A DNA stretch of 64,000 bases from an uncultured Johnsonella sp. (lineage in GTDB: Bacteria; Bacillota; Clostridia; Lachnospirales; Lachnospiraceae): the NCBI GenBank assembly GCA_937927235.1, contig CALBCM010000016.1:41253-105252 (forward strand), given 5' to 3'. A model generated the notes under the pieces. The model saw nothing but the letters and a program-made list of their open reading frames with translations. It was not told the DNA's origin and searched no databases. The translations under genes were made by a program, and so were the position numbers. Below are positions 34,598 to 44,246 of the stretch, one piece after another; the first letter of the stretch is position 1, and each line of letters begins with the position of its first letter.

Positions 34598-34604
34598 TTT
34601 CTAT

Positions 34605-35543
34605 TTATATCTCTTTGCCGAAATTCTCTCTCAAATATTTTTTCCAGTCAAAAACTGCCTCCACCGCAGATATAGCCACTTCAACCATATCACTTGTAGG
34701 CTCTTTCACCGTAAGTGCCTGCATCCACATTCCGGGTCTGCTTAAAATATTTACCAGCCAGGCATCGCTTCTGCCGGCAAGACTTAAAAACTCAAAGCTT
34801 ACTCCGGCTATCACTGGTATAAGCAGCACTCTGGTCAGTATTCTCAGTGCTACCGTATCTACCTTTATAGCCATAAAAAACACTATGCTGATCAGCATAA
34901 CTATAATGATAAAGCTTGTACCACATCTTTTATGTTCTCTGGAGGATTTCATGACATTTTCCACAGTTAATTCCAGTCCGTTCTCAACACAGTTAATACA
35001 CTTATGCTCCGCTCCATGATACATAAAGGTTCGTCTTATGTCCTCAAATCTTGATATAAGCTTAATATAGAGAACAAATATTGCAATTCTGATAACTCCC
35101 TCTAAAAAAGCTGCAATATAATAATTGCCGTAAACTTTTCTTATTAGCCCGCCCAGAAATGCCGGAAGCAGAAGAAACATGCCCACCGCTGCCAAAATTG
35201 AAAAAGCGGTGCCGGCTGCCATAATTACGGTTTCAGCCTGTTTTCCGAATATTTTATCAAGAAAGAGCTCAAGCTTAGAAGGCTCGCTGTCTTCATCATC
35301 TTCAAAAAAGCTTGCCGAGTATGAAAGTGACCTCATGCCAATTGTCATAGAATCCGCAAATGCAAATATTCCTCTTATAAACATAAGCCTGAGAACAGGA
35401 TATTTTGCCAATAAACTGGTATAAACTTCTTTTTTTACAGCTATGCCTCCATCAGGCTTTCTCACGGCAGTAGCGTAATCACTGCCGTTTCTCATCATTA
35501 TTCCCTCTATTACAGCCTGACCACCAATCCCTGAATATTTCAA
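34605..35543 (-). CDS. DUF1385 (YqhQ-like) membrane protein
   Basis: A 312-residue protein with the family N-terminus GIGGQAVIEGIMMR and four or so membrane helices, plus the conserved YHGAEHKCINCVENG, which may bind a metal. The function is unknown. The start codon is TTG, supported by GAGGTGATT about eight bases before and by the family N-terminus. It precedes prmC and prfA, an order common in Clostridia. Confidence 0.85.
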   Translation of the reverse strand: MKYSGIGGQAVIEGIMMRNGSDYATAVRKPDGGIAVKKEVYTSLLAKYPVLRLMFIRGIFAFADSMTIGMRSLSYSASFFEDDEDSEPSKLELFLDKIFGKQAETVIMAAGTAFSILAAVGMFLLLPAFLGGLIRKVYGNYYIAAFLEGVIRIAIFVLYIKLISRFEDIRRTFMYHGAEHKCINCVENGLELTVENVMKSSREHKRCGTSFIIIVMLISIVFFMAIKVDTVALRILTRVLLIPVIAGVSFEFLSLAGRSDAWLVNILSRPGMWMQALTVKEPTSDMVEVAISAVEAVFDWKKYLRENFGKEI

Positions 35544-35570
35544 TTTTAATCACCTCTTTAATTTATATAT

Positions 35571-35601
35571 AAAAAGAGTTGAGTCATAAAGTATGCTCAA
35601 C
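35571..35601 (-). terminator. Terminator after rpmE
   Basis: gttgag (35578-35583) pairs with ctcaac (35596-35601); on the minus strand it is followed by TCTTTTTATAT. It ends the ribosomal protein transcript before the DUF1385 gene. Confidence 0.75.
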
Positions 35602-35620
35602 CCCGTAAATTTTACAAAAC

Positions 35621-35827
35621 CTATTCTGATTTAACACCGTACTTACGATTGAACTTATCAATACGTCCACGAGCGGCAGCCGTCTTTTGCTGTCCTGTAT
35701 AAAATGAATGGCACTTTGAGCAAATCTCCACGTGGAGAGATTCTTTAGTAGAACCTGTCACAAATGTATTTCCACAGTTACAGGTTACTGTAGCCTGATA
35801 ATAATTTGGGTGTATTCCTTTTTTCAT
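35621..35827 (-). CDS. rpmE: Ribosomal protein L31, zinc-binding form
   Basis: A 68-residue large-subunit protein starting MKKGIHPNYYQATV. Four cysteines (16, 18, 36, 39) make the zinc site of the C+ form of L31, which is usually replaced by a Cys-free paralogue under zinc limitation. The second ATG of the frame is chosen because GAGGAG lies seven bases before it. It has its own terminator. Confidence 0.95.
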   Translation of the reverse strand: MKKGIHPNYYQATVTCNCGNTFVTGSTKESLHVEICSKCHSFYTGQQKTAAARGRIDKFNRKYGVKSE

Positions 35828-35950
35828 CTTCATTCTCCTCTATTATTTAAATTGTATTCCCATTTTCTGAATATTAATAGGATTGCAGTCCACTTGTTTT
35901 AAAAAGCTAAACCAGTATAACACAGTAATTCTTTAAGTGCAAGCAATTAT

Positions 35951-36847
35951 TTACTGGTCAAGCTCGTCCAGCTTCTTAAACCTGTTTCCTATGGCATATA
36001 CACTGACTATGGGAGCAACCTCCATAAATACATCCGGATAATGCTCTGCCAGAAATCTTCTTATTATAGCAGACTGGTTGGGAGTACATATACAGGTAAT
36101 CATCTTCTTTTTCTCGTTTGTATAGGCTCCTACTATATCGTGAATAGTCACGCCGCGATTAAGCTCATGTATTATAAATTCCGCAATTTCTCTGTGATTA
36201 TGGCTTATTATAGACACCTTGTAGAGCTTGGACCTGAAGCCAAATAAAATATAGTCCATAACATAGATATAGATTACATGGTTTACCAGTGCATACAGTG
36301 CTATGTCTTTGCCGAATACAAAGCCCTGCAGTATTATTACAATGCCGTCAATCACAAGCAGTATCCTGCTTACACTCACATTTTTCAATATTCTTTTATT
36401 TAAAATCTTTGCGATAGAATCAGTACCTCCAAAGCTATATCCGCGCCTTAGCACAAGTCCTGCTCCCACTCCGTAAAATATTGAAAAATATATGCAGACC
36501 AAAAACATTTCACCTCTCACAAATACAAAATCTCTTATAGAGCCTATACTGTTCATGCATAAGAGCAGAGTAGGATAAAATATAGACACAAAGAGGATTT
36601 TTAAAAAATCCTTTTTGCCTAAAAATATCAGTGAGCTAATCAATATTATAATACTGAATACATAGTACATATAAGTATAATTAATTCCCGTGTATTTCTG
36701 AGCTATAAGTGCAAGTCCCGTAATTCCGCTTGTCGAAAGGGCATTGGGAACAAGTATATTGTTAATTGCAAAAGCAGTGATTATACAGCCTATCACTATT
36801 GCCACAATGTCCTTCACCATTGTGTTATTTATAATCTTCTTTAACAT
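35951..36847 (-). CDS. YitT family membrane protein
   Basis: About 298 residues: five or six N-terminal membrane helices (YitT/DUF161) and a cytoplasmic C-terminal DUF2179 domain of about 80 residues (GVTIHDIVGAYTNEKKKMI). The family is widespread in Firmicutes and its function is unknown; the ACT-like tail suggests ligand sensing. I choose the ATG at 36847 because GGAGGATTTTATT precedes it. An extended -10 (TGGTATAGT) lies about 40-50 bases upstream. Confidence 0.82.
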   Translation of the reverse strand: MLKKIINNTMVKDIVAIVIGCIITAFAINNILVPNALSTSGITGLALIAQKYTGINYTYMYYVFSIIILISSLIFLGKKDFLKILFVSIFYPTLLLCMNSIGSIRDFVFVRGEMFLVCIYFSIFYGVGAGLVLRRGYSFGGTDSIAKILNKRILKNVSVSRILLVIDGIVIILQGFVFGKDIALYALVNHVIYIYVMDYILFGFRSKLYKVSIISHNHREIAEFIIHELNRGVTIHDIVGAYTNEKKKMITCICTPNQSAIIRRFLAEHYPDVFMEVAPIVSVYAIGNRFKKLDELDQ

Positions 36848-37004
36848 AATAAAATCCTCCATCTGAAAAGCAAAAAAATCCAAACAGCACTATACCACAA
36901 AGTTTGAATTTTGGCGATATATAGCCGGAATTTTTTATATGATATTTATTAAACAAGAATTATCCCTTATAAGCCTTGAGTTAGGAACTACTAAATAAAA
37001 GCTC

Positions 37005-37033
37005 TTAACAAATACACATTTTAATGCTATTAT
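37005..37033 (+). promoter_or_regulatory. Promoter of the phospholipase C-like gene
   Basis: TTAACA (37005-37010) and TATTAT (37028-37033) with a 17-base spacer, 75 bases before the ATG. The rest of the gap from 36848 is AT-rich and shows only the divergent YitT promoter. Confidence 0.65.
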
Positions 37034-37107
37034 AACAAATATAAACAAAATTTTTAATTGGATTAAAATTCGCTTTGCATAAACTGTAAAGCAGTTAAGG
37101 AGATAAA

Positions 37108-38085
37108 ATGCCTGGCTTTACAACACATTATATACTTGGAGTAAAGGCTTACCAAGCCCTTGCACCGGGAAGACTTAAATTTATAATAGCTAAATACCGC
37201 TGGCTCTACCAGCTTGGAGTTCAGGGTCCTGATATGTTTTTTTACAACGTTCCTATCGTGCGGCACCGGGATTACAGGAATATAGGCTCCTATATGCATG
37301 AGGCTCACGCAAACAGCTTCTTTGCAAATGCCATTGACGAGATAAGCAGGATGGATTCACGTCAGAAAATGGAGCAGGCTATAAGCTATATAGCCGGCTT
37401 TATGACCCATTACATAGGTGATTATATCTGCCATCCCTTTGTATACGGCAGGATAGGACATAGTCCGGAAGCACCGAGCAATTATACGCACGGTCTTCAT
37501 GCCAAGCTTGAAAATGATATTGATGCAATTATGCTGAAAAAATATAAAAAAAAGAAGCCCTCTGAATTTAACCAGGCAGCCACCATCTGCTTAAACGGTT
37601 TTGAAACACAGTTCATATCGGATTTCTTATCAAAAATTATCAATATAACCTTTTACCCGCTTTCTTATAAAAATAATTTTCAGGTAACTCCGGGCGTTAT
37701 ACACCGCTCCATCTTCGCCCTGCGCTTCGGCTGTAAAACACTTGCCGACCCTACCGGCAAAAAAAAGCACGGTATCGAAAAGCTGGAAAATATGTTTTTA
37801 AAAAGTCCTATCGCTGCACATAAGATAGTGAGTGATTATGTAGAAGATTACAGGCAGAGTCTCAACCTTGAGCATGAGGTCTGGCTGAACCCTTGGGATA
37901 AGAGCCTTGCCTCAAACCAGAGCTTTCCTGAGCTTTTTAATCTCTCACTGAAGCAATGCCATAAGATTTTCTATCTTTTAAATGAAGATATAAAAAATAT
38001 TGATGAGATTAAAAAGCACGATTTTCACAGGCTTCTTAAAGAGCTCGGCAACTATTCCTACCACAGCGGGCTGGAGCTTAAATAA
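37108..38085 (+). CDS. Zinc-dependent phospholipase C family protein, apparently cytoplasmic
   Basis: A 325-residue protein of the zinc-dependent phospholipase C-like family. The N-terminus PGFTTHYILGVKAYQAL gives the first His ligand; GPDMFFYNVP, FMTHYIGDYICHP and HAKLENDID supply further His and Asp ligands in the expected order. There is no signal peptide, unlike secreted clostridial phospholipases, so a cytoplasmic role is likelier than a toxin; the substrate is unknown. The start has AAGGAG. The stop codon lies in the loop of an 18-base terminator stem. Confidence 0.8.
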   Translation: MPGFTTHYILGVKAYQALAPGRLKFIIAKYRWLYQLGVQGPDMFFYNVPIVRHRDYRNIGSYMHEAHANSFFANAIDEISRMDSRQKMEQAISYIAGFMTHYIGDYICHPFVYGRIGHSPEAPSNYTHGLHAKLENDIDAIMLKKYKKKKPSEFNQAATICLNGFETQFISDFLSKIINITFYPLSYKNNFQVTPGVIHRSIFALRFGCKTLADPTGKKKHGIEKLENMFLKSPIAAHKIVSDYVEDYRQSLNLEHEVWLNPWDKSLASNQSFPELFNLSLKQCHKIFYLLNEDIKNIDEIKKHDFHRLLKELGNYSYHSGLELK

Positions 38086-38100
38086 GCTCCAGCCCGCTGT
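38063..38100. terminator. Bidirectional terminator overlapping a stop codon
   Basis: A perfect 18-base stem (38063-38080 with 38083-38100) with a two-base centre. It includes the last codons of the plus-strand phospholipase-like gene and separates it from the convergent DUF2142 gene, which ends at 38118. The T run after it is short on either side. Confidence 0.75.
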
Positions 38101-38117
38101 TTATCAATATTCTGATT

Positions 38118-39758
38118 CTAGGGCAAATCTACCCTCAGACATACCAGGGCAAACAGCCTTATGAGAGAATAGGCGTTAAGCCAGATAAAAGTGCAAAGCA
38201 CCGTATTGCTCCTGTCTGAGCGGCAGACTATAAAAGAATTGTCTATTAACAGCAGTGCCGGAACCAGCACCGGGAGAAAATACCTGCCCTGTACTCCGCT
38301 TATTACCATTGCCGACCTCGGAGTCCAAGCTATAAACATTGAGAGCAGCGCCCCTCCGGAAACTGCCATAATTATAAATAACAACAGCAGCCTTTTTCCA
38401 ATGCTGAGCTTAAAGCTTTCTTTTTTTTCAAGCTCGGGCAGAGCCAGTATCAGTAATCCCAGAGTAAATAAAATTACAGCCAAATAGGGAATATTCAGCA
38501 CCTTATTTATATTCCCAAGATAGGCTCCTATCATAGTAAAATGATAGTAATCCAGCTGCAATAATACAGTTTTATAGAGCATGCTCAGAGTAAAAAAGGG
38601 TCTGTGCAGCAGCTCGGCAAATGTAAAGCCTGCTTCAGCATTCCAGCCTACGGTGCTGACTTTTGCTTCCGCATAATTTTTTATTACGACAGAGTTGATT
38701 AGCATCATTGATATTATAAGAGCAGCTGAAAGTATTATAAAACCGGCAGCACAGTATTTTTTATTTTTAAAATTTTTAGCCGGAATAATAAAATAAGCTA
38801 AAATCAGAGGAGAATAAATAATCTTGCAGGGTGCAAACACTGCTGTAAGTACAGCTAAAAAGGCTATGTCTTTAAACTCTATTTTTTTAGCTGGAGCTTG
38901 ATTATAAGCAGCCAGATTTAATATTTTTGCAAAAAAACAGGCTGTAACTGACAGAAGCATTGCATCATAGGACATTGAGGCTGCAAGATGAAGACTCATA
39001 GGCAGCAGTGCCGCACCATATAAAGCTTTCTCTGAAAACGGCATTAAGCTTATGGCATAAGACATAATAATTATATAAATCAGCAGATTAAAAAACTTGC
39101 CGAAATTAAGCATAGCTATTGAATTAAAGCCTAAAAGTCTGGCAAGCGTAATTCCGAAAGCCTGGGGAATGTATACAAGAGGAGTTGTATTAACCGGAGG
39201 ATAAAGCGATATTCTCATAACCTCACTGTTTTTAAAAGGGTAGAGCCTGTTCCAGTTTTTTATAATTCTAAAATCATTTTCTCCAAGGTCTTCTCCCAAA
39301 ATTCTGGCAGCGCCCGTTTTGCCCGCCTCATCATTTAAATCTCCCAGAAAATAATCCTGCTCTCTTACTATTACATGTCCGTCCTCTACAGTTGCTTCGG
39401 CTCCCAGCCATTGTGAAGACAGCTTATAGGCACTTATATAATGACTGATTTCGTCCGGTGCGCTAAGCCCCTGAAAGACATACATATAGCCGATGCCGAG
39501 CAAAAGAGCTGAAGCTGCAAAACTCCTGCAAAGCGGCAGCTTATCCGCCTTTGCTTGGTCCAGCAGATAGGCTGAGCCTATTACGGTAAACAGCATCAGC
39601 AAAGCCAGGCAAAGATAAGCCGGCTTTAAAAAGCCGTCCCCGCTTTGCTCAGCTACCAGTTTAACTTCAGTATAATGAATACCTGTAAATATTATAAAAA
39701 TTAAAGCAGTTATAACCCTCGGTTTGATCAGTCTGTTTTTAATCAGCTCTATTTTCAT
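38118..39758 (-). CDS. DUF2142-like polytopic membrane protein
   Basis: A 546-residue protein with about a dozen membrane helices. The segment SAPDEISHY in an early outside loop matches the DUF2142 pattern, a family related to lipid-linked-sugar glycosyltransferases of the GT-C type. It is the last gene of the polysaccharide operon and may add a sugar on the outer face of the membrane; that role is inference. Confidence 0.7.
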   Translation of the reverse strand: MKIELIKNRLIKPRVITALIFIIFTGIHYTEVKLVAEQSGDGFLKPAYLCLALLMLFTVIGSAYLLDQAKADKLPLCRSFAASALLLGIGYMYVFQGLSAPDEISHYISAYKLSSQWLGAEATVEDGHVIVREQDYFLGDLNDEAGKTGAARILGEDLGENDFRIIKNWNRLYPFKNSEVMRISLYPPVNTTPLVYIPQAFGITLARLLGFNSIAMLNFGKFFNLLIYIIIMSYAISLMPFSEKALYGAALLPMSLHLAASMSYDAMLLSVTACFFAKILNLAAYNQAPAKKIEFKDIAFLAVLTAVFAPCKIIYSPLILAYFIIPAKNFKNKKYCAAGFIILSAALIISMMLINSVVIKNYAEAKVSTVGWNAEAGFTFAELLHRPFFTLSMLYKTVLLQLDYYHFTMIGAYLGNINKVLNIPYLAVILFTLGLLILALPELEKKESFKLSIGKRLLLLFIIMAVSGGALLSMFIAWTPRSAMVISGVQGRYFLPVLVPALLLIDNSFIVCRSDRSNTVLCTFIWLNAYSLIRLFALVCLRVDLP

Positions 39759-39797
39759 TTTATTCCTTTTTTATTTTGGGGAGGTTTTTTAATAAGG

Positions 39798-40163
39798 TCA
39801 GCTTTTCGGATTGCCTTTATTGTCCTTTTCCTCTTTACAAGCTTCTTTAAGGGCTTCATTTTGTACAAGCTTGGTAAGCTTGCTGTTAAGCAGTGAAATC
39901 TGAAGACTCATTGAAAAAATTTTAATTATCAGGACTGCAATTATTATAAGATAAAGCATGTTTGCCGGAGATTGTGTTCCGCTTATTTCCGATAAAAAAT
40001 AAATTATATTCGGAAATACTGCTATAATTATCAGAGCAAGAGAAAAGCATACCCAAAATACCGCATCTTCAATCTGAAGCTTGGCACGTCTTACTCTGCG
40101 CAGTACCGATACTGCTGCCAATACTGAGCCTGTTATAAGCAATATCCTTAATATGAAAGTCAT
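39798..40163 (-). CDS. DUF2304 membrane protein
   Basis: A 121-residue protein with three membrane helices and the family motif RRAKLQIEDAVFWV. DUF2304 genes usually stand next to a DPM1-like glycosyltransferase, as here (25 bases downstream of it), and are thought to help anchor or flip the lipid-linked sugar. Start supported by AAGGAGGAAAT. Confidence 0.82.
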   Translation of the reverse strand: MTFILRILLITGSVLAAVSVLRRVRRAKLQIEDAVFWVCFSLALIIIAVFPNIIYFLSEISGTQSPANMLYLIIIAVLIIKIFSMSLQISLLNSKLTKLVQNEALKEACKEEKDNKGNPKS

Positions 40164-40188
40164 ATTTCCTCCTTAATTCCTGTCTCCG

Positions 40189-40893
40189 CTACCTTAAATA
40201 CTTAGAATTCCTTTTCCTGAAATTCTGAATAAATATAATTGATATAAGCATTCTTGTCATGTATTTAATTGAGCTTACCGGTGTAAGATAGCTTTCACCG
40301 CCGCTTCTTTCTCTCATTCCCGCCTGCACCTCACTTACCCTTATTCCCTGTTTGATAAGATAAGATACCGTATCCGGCTCAGGAGCATAGTTAATGCTGA
40401 GTGCAAACTCCTCTATTGCCTTTGAGCTGTACATTCTCATACCTGAAGTAGGGTCTGTAAGCTTGACTCCTGTGGTCAGCCTTATTGCCAGTGCTATCAG
40501 TCTGCTGCCGAGCATCCTTAAGGTTAAGGGTTTCTTTTTTTCAAGGAATCTGGAAGCAATAACTATATCAGCCCCTCTGTTAATTTCCTCTTTCATAAGC
40601 TCTACATATTCCGCACTGTGCTGGTTGTCACCGTCAAACTGCACCGCATATAAATATCCCCTTTCATAAGCGTATCTCATTCCTGTCTGAAAAGCACCTG
40701 CAAGCCCTAAATTTACTGCCAGGCTTATCATATTATATCCCTTGGCTTCACAAATTTTTCTGGTATCATCGGCAGAGCCGTCATCAATTACTACATAATC
40801 AAGCTCAGGATAATTTTCTATCAGCTCATCAACTACTAAAGCTATATTTTTTTCTTCATTATATGCCGGAATAATCAGTATAACTTCCTTCAT
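40189..40893 (-). CDS. Glycosyltransferase family 2, DPM1-like
   Basis: A 234-residue cytoplasmic GT-A transferase. It has VILIIPAYNEEKNI at the start, the nucleotide-binding VVIDDGSADDT and the DxD-type FDGDNQH, and lacks C-terminal membrane helices. Such enzymes transfer a sugar to polyprenyl phosphate; the partner DUF2304 gene follows directly. Confidence 0.87.
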   Translation of the reverse strand: MKEVILIIPAYNEEKNIALVVDELIENYPELDYVVIDDGSADDTRKICEAKGYNMISLAVNLGLAGAFQTGMRYAYERGYLYAVQFDGDNQHSAEYVELMKEEINRGADIVIASRFLEKKKPLTLRMLGSRLIALAIRLTTGVKLTDPTSGMRMYSSKAIEEFALSINYAPEPDTVSYLIKQGIRVSEVQAGMRERSGGESYLTPVSSIKYMTRMLISIIFIQNFRKRNSKYLR

Positions 40894-40908
40894 CTTGCCC
40901 TCACAGTC

Positions 40909-41859
40909 TTATTCTTTATCATTTTTCCAGAAAGCTTTATTTGAGCTGCATAATTTTACTACAGGAAGCGGAAGTTTTTTATATCTTTTCCCTGCCAGAT
41001 AGCCCGCATATTTGCAAAAGCTTATGCAAAAAAGCTTAGGTAAAAGATGAGCTGCCTGATTCTTTACTAAATAAGCCGCAGTTTCCTTAACAAGCCTTAT
41101 TCCCTCTCCCTCGCTTTTAAACTCTGAAAATATTTCACTGTAATCAGTCTGTGAGGCTCCTATATCAAAATTTCTTTTAAACTGCATACAACCTGAATAC
41201 TCATGTGAATGATAGACCTTAGCCTCTGCATTATAGCAAATAGATTTGCCGGCTTTAATAAGCTTTGAAGCATAAATCATATCCTCATTCAATATCACTC
41301 CTTCAGGAAAGCCTCCCAGCTCATCAAAGCACTTTCTGTCAAAAGCGGCACATACATTGGAAGCAAAATAAAGCTTTATCCCATACTTATCACGGTCGGC
41401 AGCAGATTTTATATAAGAGGCTTCAGGATAATTATAATTTCTGGTAAATTTTTCTATTAATCCGGCATCCTTATAGGGAAGCTGTCTTGCATAAACCAGC
41501 TTGATGTCTTTACTAAAGGGTTTTATAAGCTTTTCTATAAAATATTTATCAAAGGGAAGGGCATCCTGGGTCATACAAATAAATAACTCCGATTTCGACA
41601 GGGAAACCCCAAGATTCCTGCTTTTCCCATGGTCAAATTCTTCCTTGGTGATATGCTTTATCTTGCAGAGCTTTGAAAGCTTTTCTGATTTTGATATTAT
41701 ATCGCCAAAGCCTAAGGCTTCCCATTCACTTTCTTCCGTGTTTATTATAATAATGCTTTCAGGCTTTATACTTTGAAGCAGCAGTCTTTTTAAAAGACCT
41801 ATAAAGCGTCCGTCAGGCTTATATGAAGGTATTATAATATCAACACTTTTTCCAGTCAT
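40909..41859 (-). CDS. Glycosyltransferase family 2, probable rhamnosyltransferase
   Basis: A 316-residue GT-A transferase: VDIIIPSYKPDGRF at the N-terminus, the rhamnosyltransferase-like EEFDHGKSRNLGV, acidic motif TQDALPFD, and catalytic region GGFPEGVILNEDM. The rfbD gene in the same operon supports a dTDP-rhamnose donor. Acceptor unknown. Confidence 0.82.
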   Translation of the reverse strand: MTGKSVDIIIPSYKPDGRFIGLLKRLLLQSIKPESIIIINTEESEWEALGFGDIISKSEKLSKLCKIKHITKEEFDHGKSRNLGVSLSKSELFICMTQDALPFDKYFIEKLIKPFSKDIKLVYARQLPYKDAGLIEKFTRNYNYPEASYIKSAADRDKYGIKLYFASNVCAAFDRKCFDELGGFPEGVILNEDMIYASKLIKAGKSICYNAEAKVYHSHEYSGCMQFKRNFDIGASQTDYSEIFSEFKSEGEGIRLVKETAAYLVKNQAAHLLPKLFCISFCKYAGYLAGKRYKKLPLPVVKLCSSNKAFWKNDKE

Positions 41860-41860
41860 C

Positions 41861-43174
41861 TTAAATCCCCCCTTTGGTTTTTCTTATCAAAATCAGCTTT
41901 TTTAAAAATACCGCTATAAACATAAGGCTTACTAAAATCATCAATATGAGGTAAGCCACAGCTGCACCCTCTATCCCTCGGCTTTTTACCATTCTTTCAG
42001 AAATAAAGTATGCAGTGATTCCTGCCAAAAGATAAACTGCAAAAATAGCATTTCTCTCTTTTATAATTACAAGCACATAGTAAAATAAATTAAGCAGTGC
42101 ATAAAATCCTCCGCCGAGAATTAAAACTAAAAAAGAGGCTTCGTATTGCTTAAGCTCGGCAACCGTGTTTCCCAGAAGCACTGACAGTACCCTTATCCCC
42201 GCAATTTTTGCCGCTATAATTCCAAAGGCGGTAAATACGCCTATATAGCTGCTTATTTTTAATATTCTCTTATTAAAAAGCTTTATCTCTCCTCTTTCAT
42301 AATTTATGCTCAGCATAGTAAGTGCAGGTCTTATTATAAAGCCTGCCATCAGATTTATAATTGAGGTCGGTATAAAAAGAGTGCTGAAATAGGCATTCGC
42401 CTCATCTCCAAGTACCGAATTAACCGCATATTTTGCAGCTGCAAACACATATATGTCAACAAATGAGGATATAAATAAAAGCCTGCTGATATTAAAAAGC
42501 CTGGCTGCACTGCCCTTTTTTACACTGTAATCAACCCCTTTTATAAGCTTAAGCGGAGCTATTGCAAATATATACACCGAAGCAAAGCCTGACGTCAGAA
42601 ATGCCAAGCTGCTGTACAATGCACTCTTAGTCAAAAAAATCGCTGTGACAAATATCAAAACAGAAAATACCGTTCTTAACAAGCTGGATTTTCCGGTCAT
42701 ATACAGCCTGCCCTGCCTCTGGTATTCCGTTTCATAGCAGTCCGCCACTCCGTCACACACCTTATAGACTACCATAGCAAGCCATATACAGGCTTTATAA
42801 ACATCCTTTGCAAATATCAGAGCATATAACACTCCTCCAAAAAGGGCAAAAGCGGCGGTAATCTTTCTGAATTTAAGATAATCGCCAAAGGTATATGAAA
42901 ATGCCATATCCGTCATCTGTACAGGTCTCATTCCGAAGTATGAAACTATATACAGCTGCTGCCCCAGAGTTGAAAAAGCAAAAAATATTATACCTCCCTC
43001 TTCCTTTCCAAGCAGCCTTGTAGCTATAACTCCAAGCAGCATGCTTGTTACGGCATAAACTCCGCTTCCAAGCATATTCCATATCAGATTTCTTTTTTCA
43101 AAATCCTGATTTTCGGAATTTCCCGCCTCTAAATTCTTGCTATTGCCAAGCATAAGCCTGCCTATTATTTCCAT
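41861..43174 (-). CDS. Polysaccharide flippase-like membrane protein (first)
   Basis: A 437-residue protein with about twelve membrane helices and a MATE/Wzx-like layout (WNMLGSGVYAVTSMLLGVIA at the first helix). It is expected to move lipid-linked repeat units across the membrane. It overlaps the upstream ATP-grasp gene by one base. A second flippase gene is present at 45422-46864, so one of them may serve another polymer or teichoic acid. Confidence 0.75.
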   Translation of the reverse strand: MEIIGRLMLGNSKNLEAGNSENQDFEKRNLIWNMLGSGVYAVTSMLLGVIATRLLGKEEGGIIFFAFSTLGQQLYIVSYFGMRPVQMTDMAFSYTFGDYLKFRKITAAFALFGGVLYALIFAKDVYKACIWLAMVVYKVCDGVADCYETEYQRQGRLYMTGKSSLLRTVFSVLIFVTAIFLTKSALYSSLAFLTSGFASVYIFAIAPLKLIKGVDYSVKKGSAARLFNISRLLFISSFVDIYVFAAAKYAVNSVLGDEANAYFSTLFIPTSIINLMAGFIIRPALTMLSINYERGEIKLFNKRILKISSYIGVFTAFGIIAAKIAGIRVLSVLLGNTVAELKQYEASFLVLILGGGFYALLNLFYYVLVIIKERNAIFAVYLLAGITAYFISERMVKSRGIEGAAVAYLILMILVSLMFIAVFLKKLILIRKTKGGI

Positions 43175-44181
43175 TATTCAAGCCTCATTAATTCTATGTC
43201 CTTAGCATATACCCGCCCTGCAGCCGCTTTAAAATATTCAGCAGGAGCCTCCTGATTAATGCACCATAAGAGCATTGCCTTAGGCAGATTTATCCCTGCT
43301 GCATGTGAAAACGGATAGCCTCCTCCAAATCTTGCATTCATATCTATCACATAAGCTCCGTTTTCATTAAGGATGATATCCATATCAAGATTTCCTATAT
43401 GCCGGCTCTTTAAAGCTATAGTTTTAGCAGTTTCATAAAGCTGTGCCTGCTCCACCACCTTGGATATATCTGTTTCGCCCGCTCTCATTGCAAGCTTTTC
43501 TTTAATTACCGCAGTTACAAAATTTCCTTTAAAATCATTTATTATATCTATGCCGTATTCAGTACCTCTTATCTTCTTTTGTATGATAACCGCTCTTTCT
43601 CTATCATTTTCAGCTTCATATTTTAAATAAGAGGAGGCTATGTCCTTATTCGCCTTATTATAAAAGCATCTCAGCTCATCAAGGTTATCCGCCTGGTAAA
43701 TTCCGAGCGAGCCCATTCCCCACCTCGGCTTAATTATAAATTTGCTGCCGGCTTCAAACTCCTTTTCAAAATATGCTCTGTTATTCTCATAAGCCGTAAA
43801 GGTCTCAATTATATCAAGTCCTGCTGACGAAAGAAACTCATTCATCTTAAGTTTATCATTACAGGCATTGACAAAATCAGGCTCCGAAACCGCTAAAAAG
43901 GTTCTTTTAAAGCTTGCCTTAGCTGCCGCAAGTACAGGCAAATCAACATCAAAAAGCGGTATAAGCAAATCTATAGCTTTTTTTTCACATAGCTCTGCTA
44001 AAAACGGCACATACTCTCTGCTGTAGATTACAGGGCTTACAAATGCCTCGTCTGCCTGTGCCATTCCGGTAGACAGCTCAGTAGAATTAACAGCATATAT
44101 TTTACCCGCTCCCTTTGCAGCCTCTTTAAAATACCTTAGCAGATATGCTCTTCTTCCCACTGAAGTAAATAGTATATTCAT
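43174..44181 (-). CDS. ATP-grasp ligase in the polysaccharide operon
   Basis: A 335-residue ATP-grasp enzyme. The N-terminus NILFTSVGRRAYLLRYF is typical of the carbamoyl-phosphate-synthase-like ATP-grasp group found in glycan loci. The ATP lid is FIIKPRWGMGSLGI and the metal-binding end is DMNARFGGGYPF. It likely joins an amino acid or other carboxylate to an amine, for example to the amino sugar made by the aminotransferase encoded next to it. Substrates unknown. Confidence 0.82.
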   Translation of the reverse strand: MNILFTSVGRRAYLLRYFKEAAKGAGKIYAVNSTELSTGMAQADEAFVSPVIYSREYVPFLAELCEKKAIDLLIPLFDVDLPVLAAAKASFKRTFLAVSEPDFVNACNDKLKMNEFLSSAGLDIIETFTAYENNRAYFEKEFEAGSKFIIKPRWGMGSLGIYQADNLDELRCFYNKANKDIASSYLKYEAENDRERAVIIQKKIRGTEYGIDIINDFKGNFVTAVIKEKLAMRAGETDISKVVEQAQLYETAKTIALKSRHIGNLDMDIILNENGAYVIDMNARFGGGYPFSHAAGINLPKAMLLWCINQEAPAEYFKAAAGRVYAKDIELMRLE

Positions 44182-44246
44182 AAAACTTAAGCCTTTCCTT
44201 TTTTTGAGTAAAAATTTTTGATTTTGCCATTTCAGCAGCTTATAGC

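Noticed and set aside
37063..37308. 81-codon minus-strand frame opposite the phospholipase-like gene
   Set aside because: Overlaps the strong start and first 200 bases of a real gene; no initiation signals.
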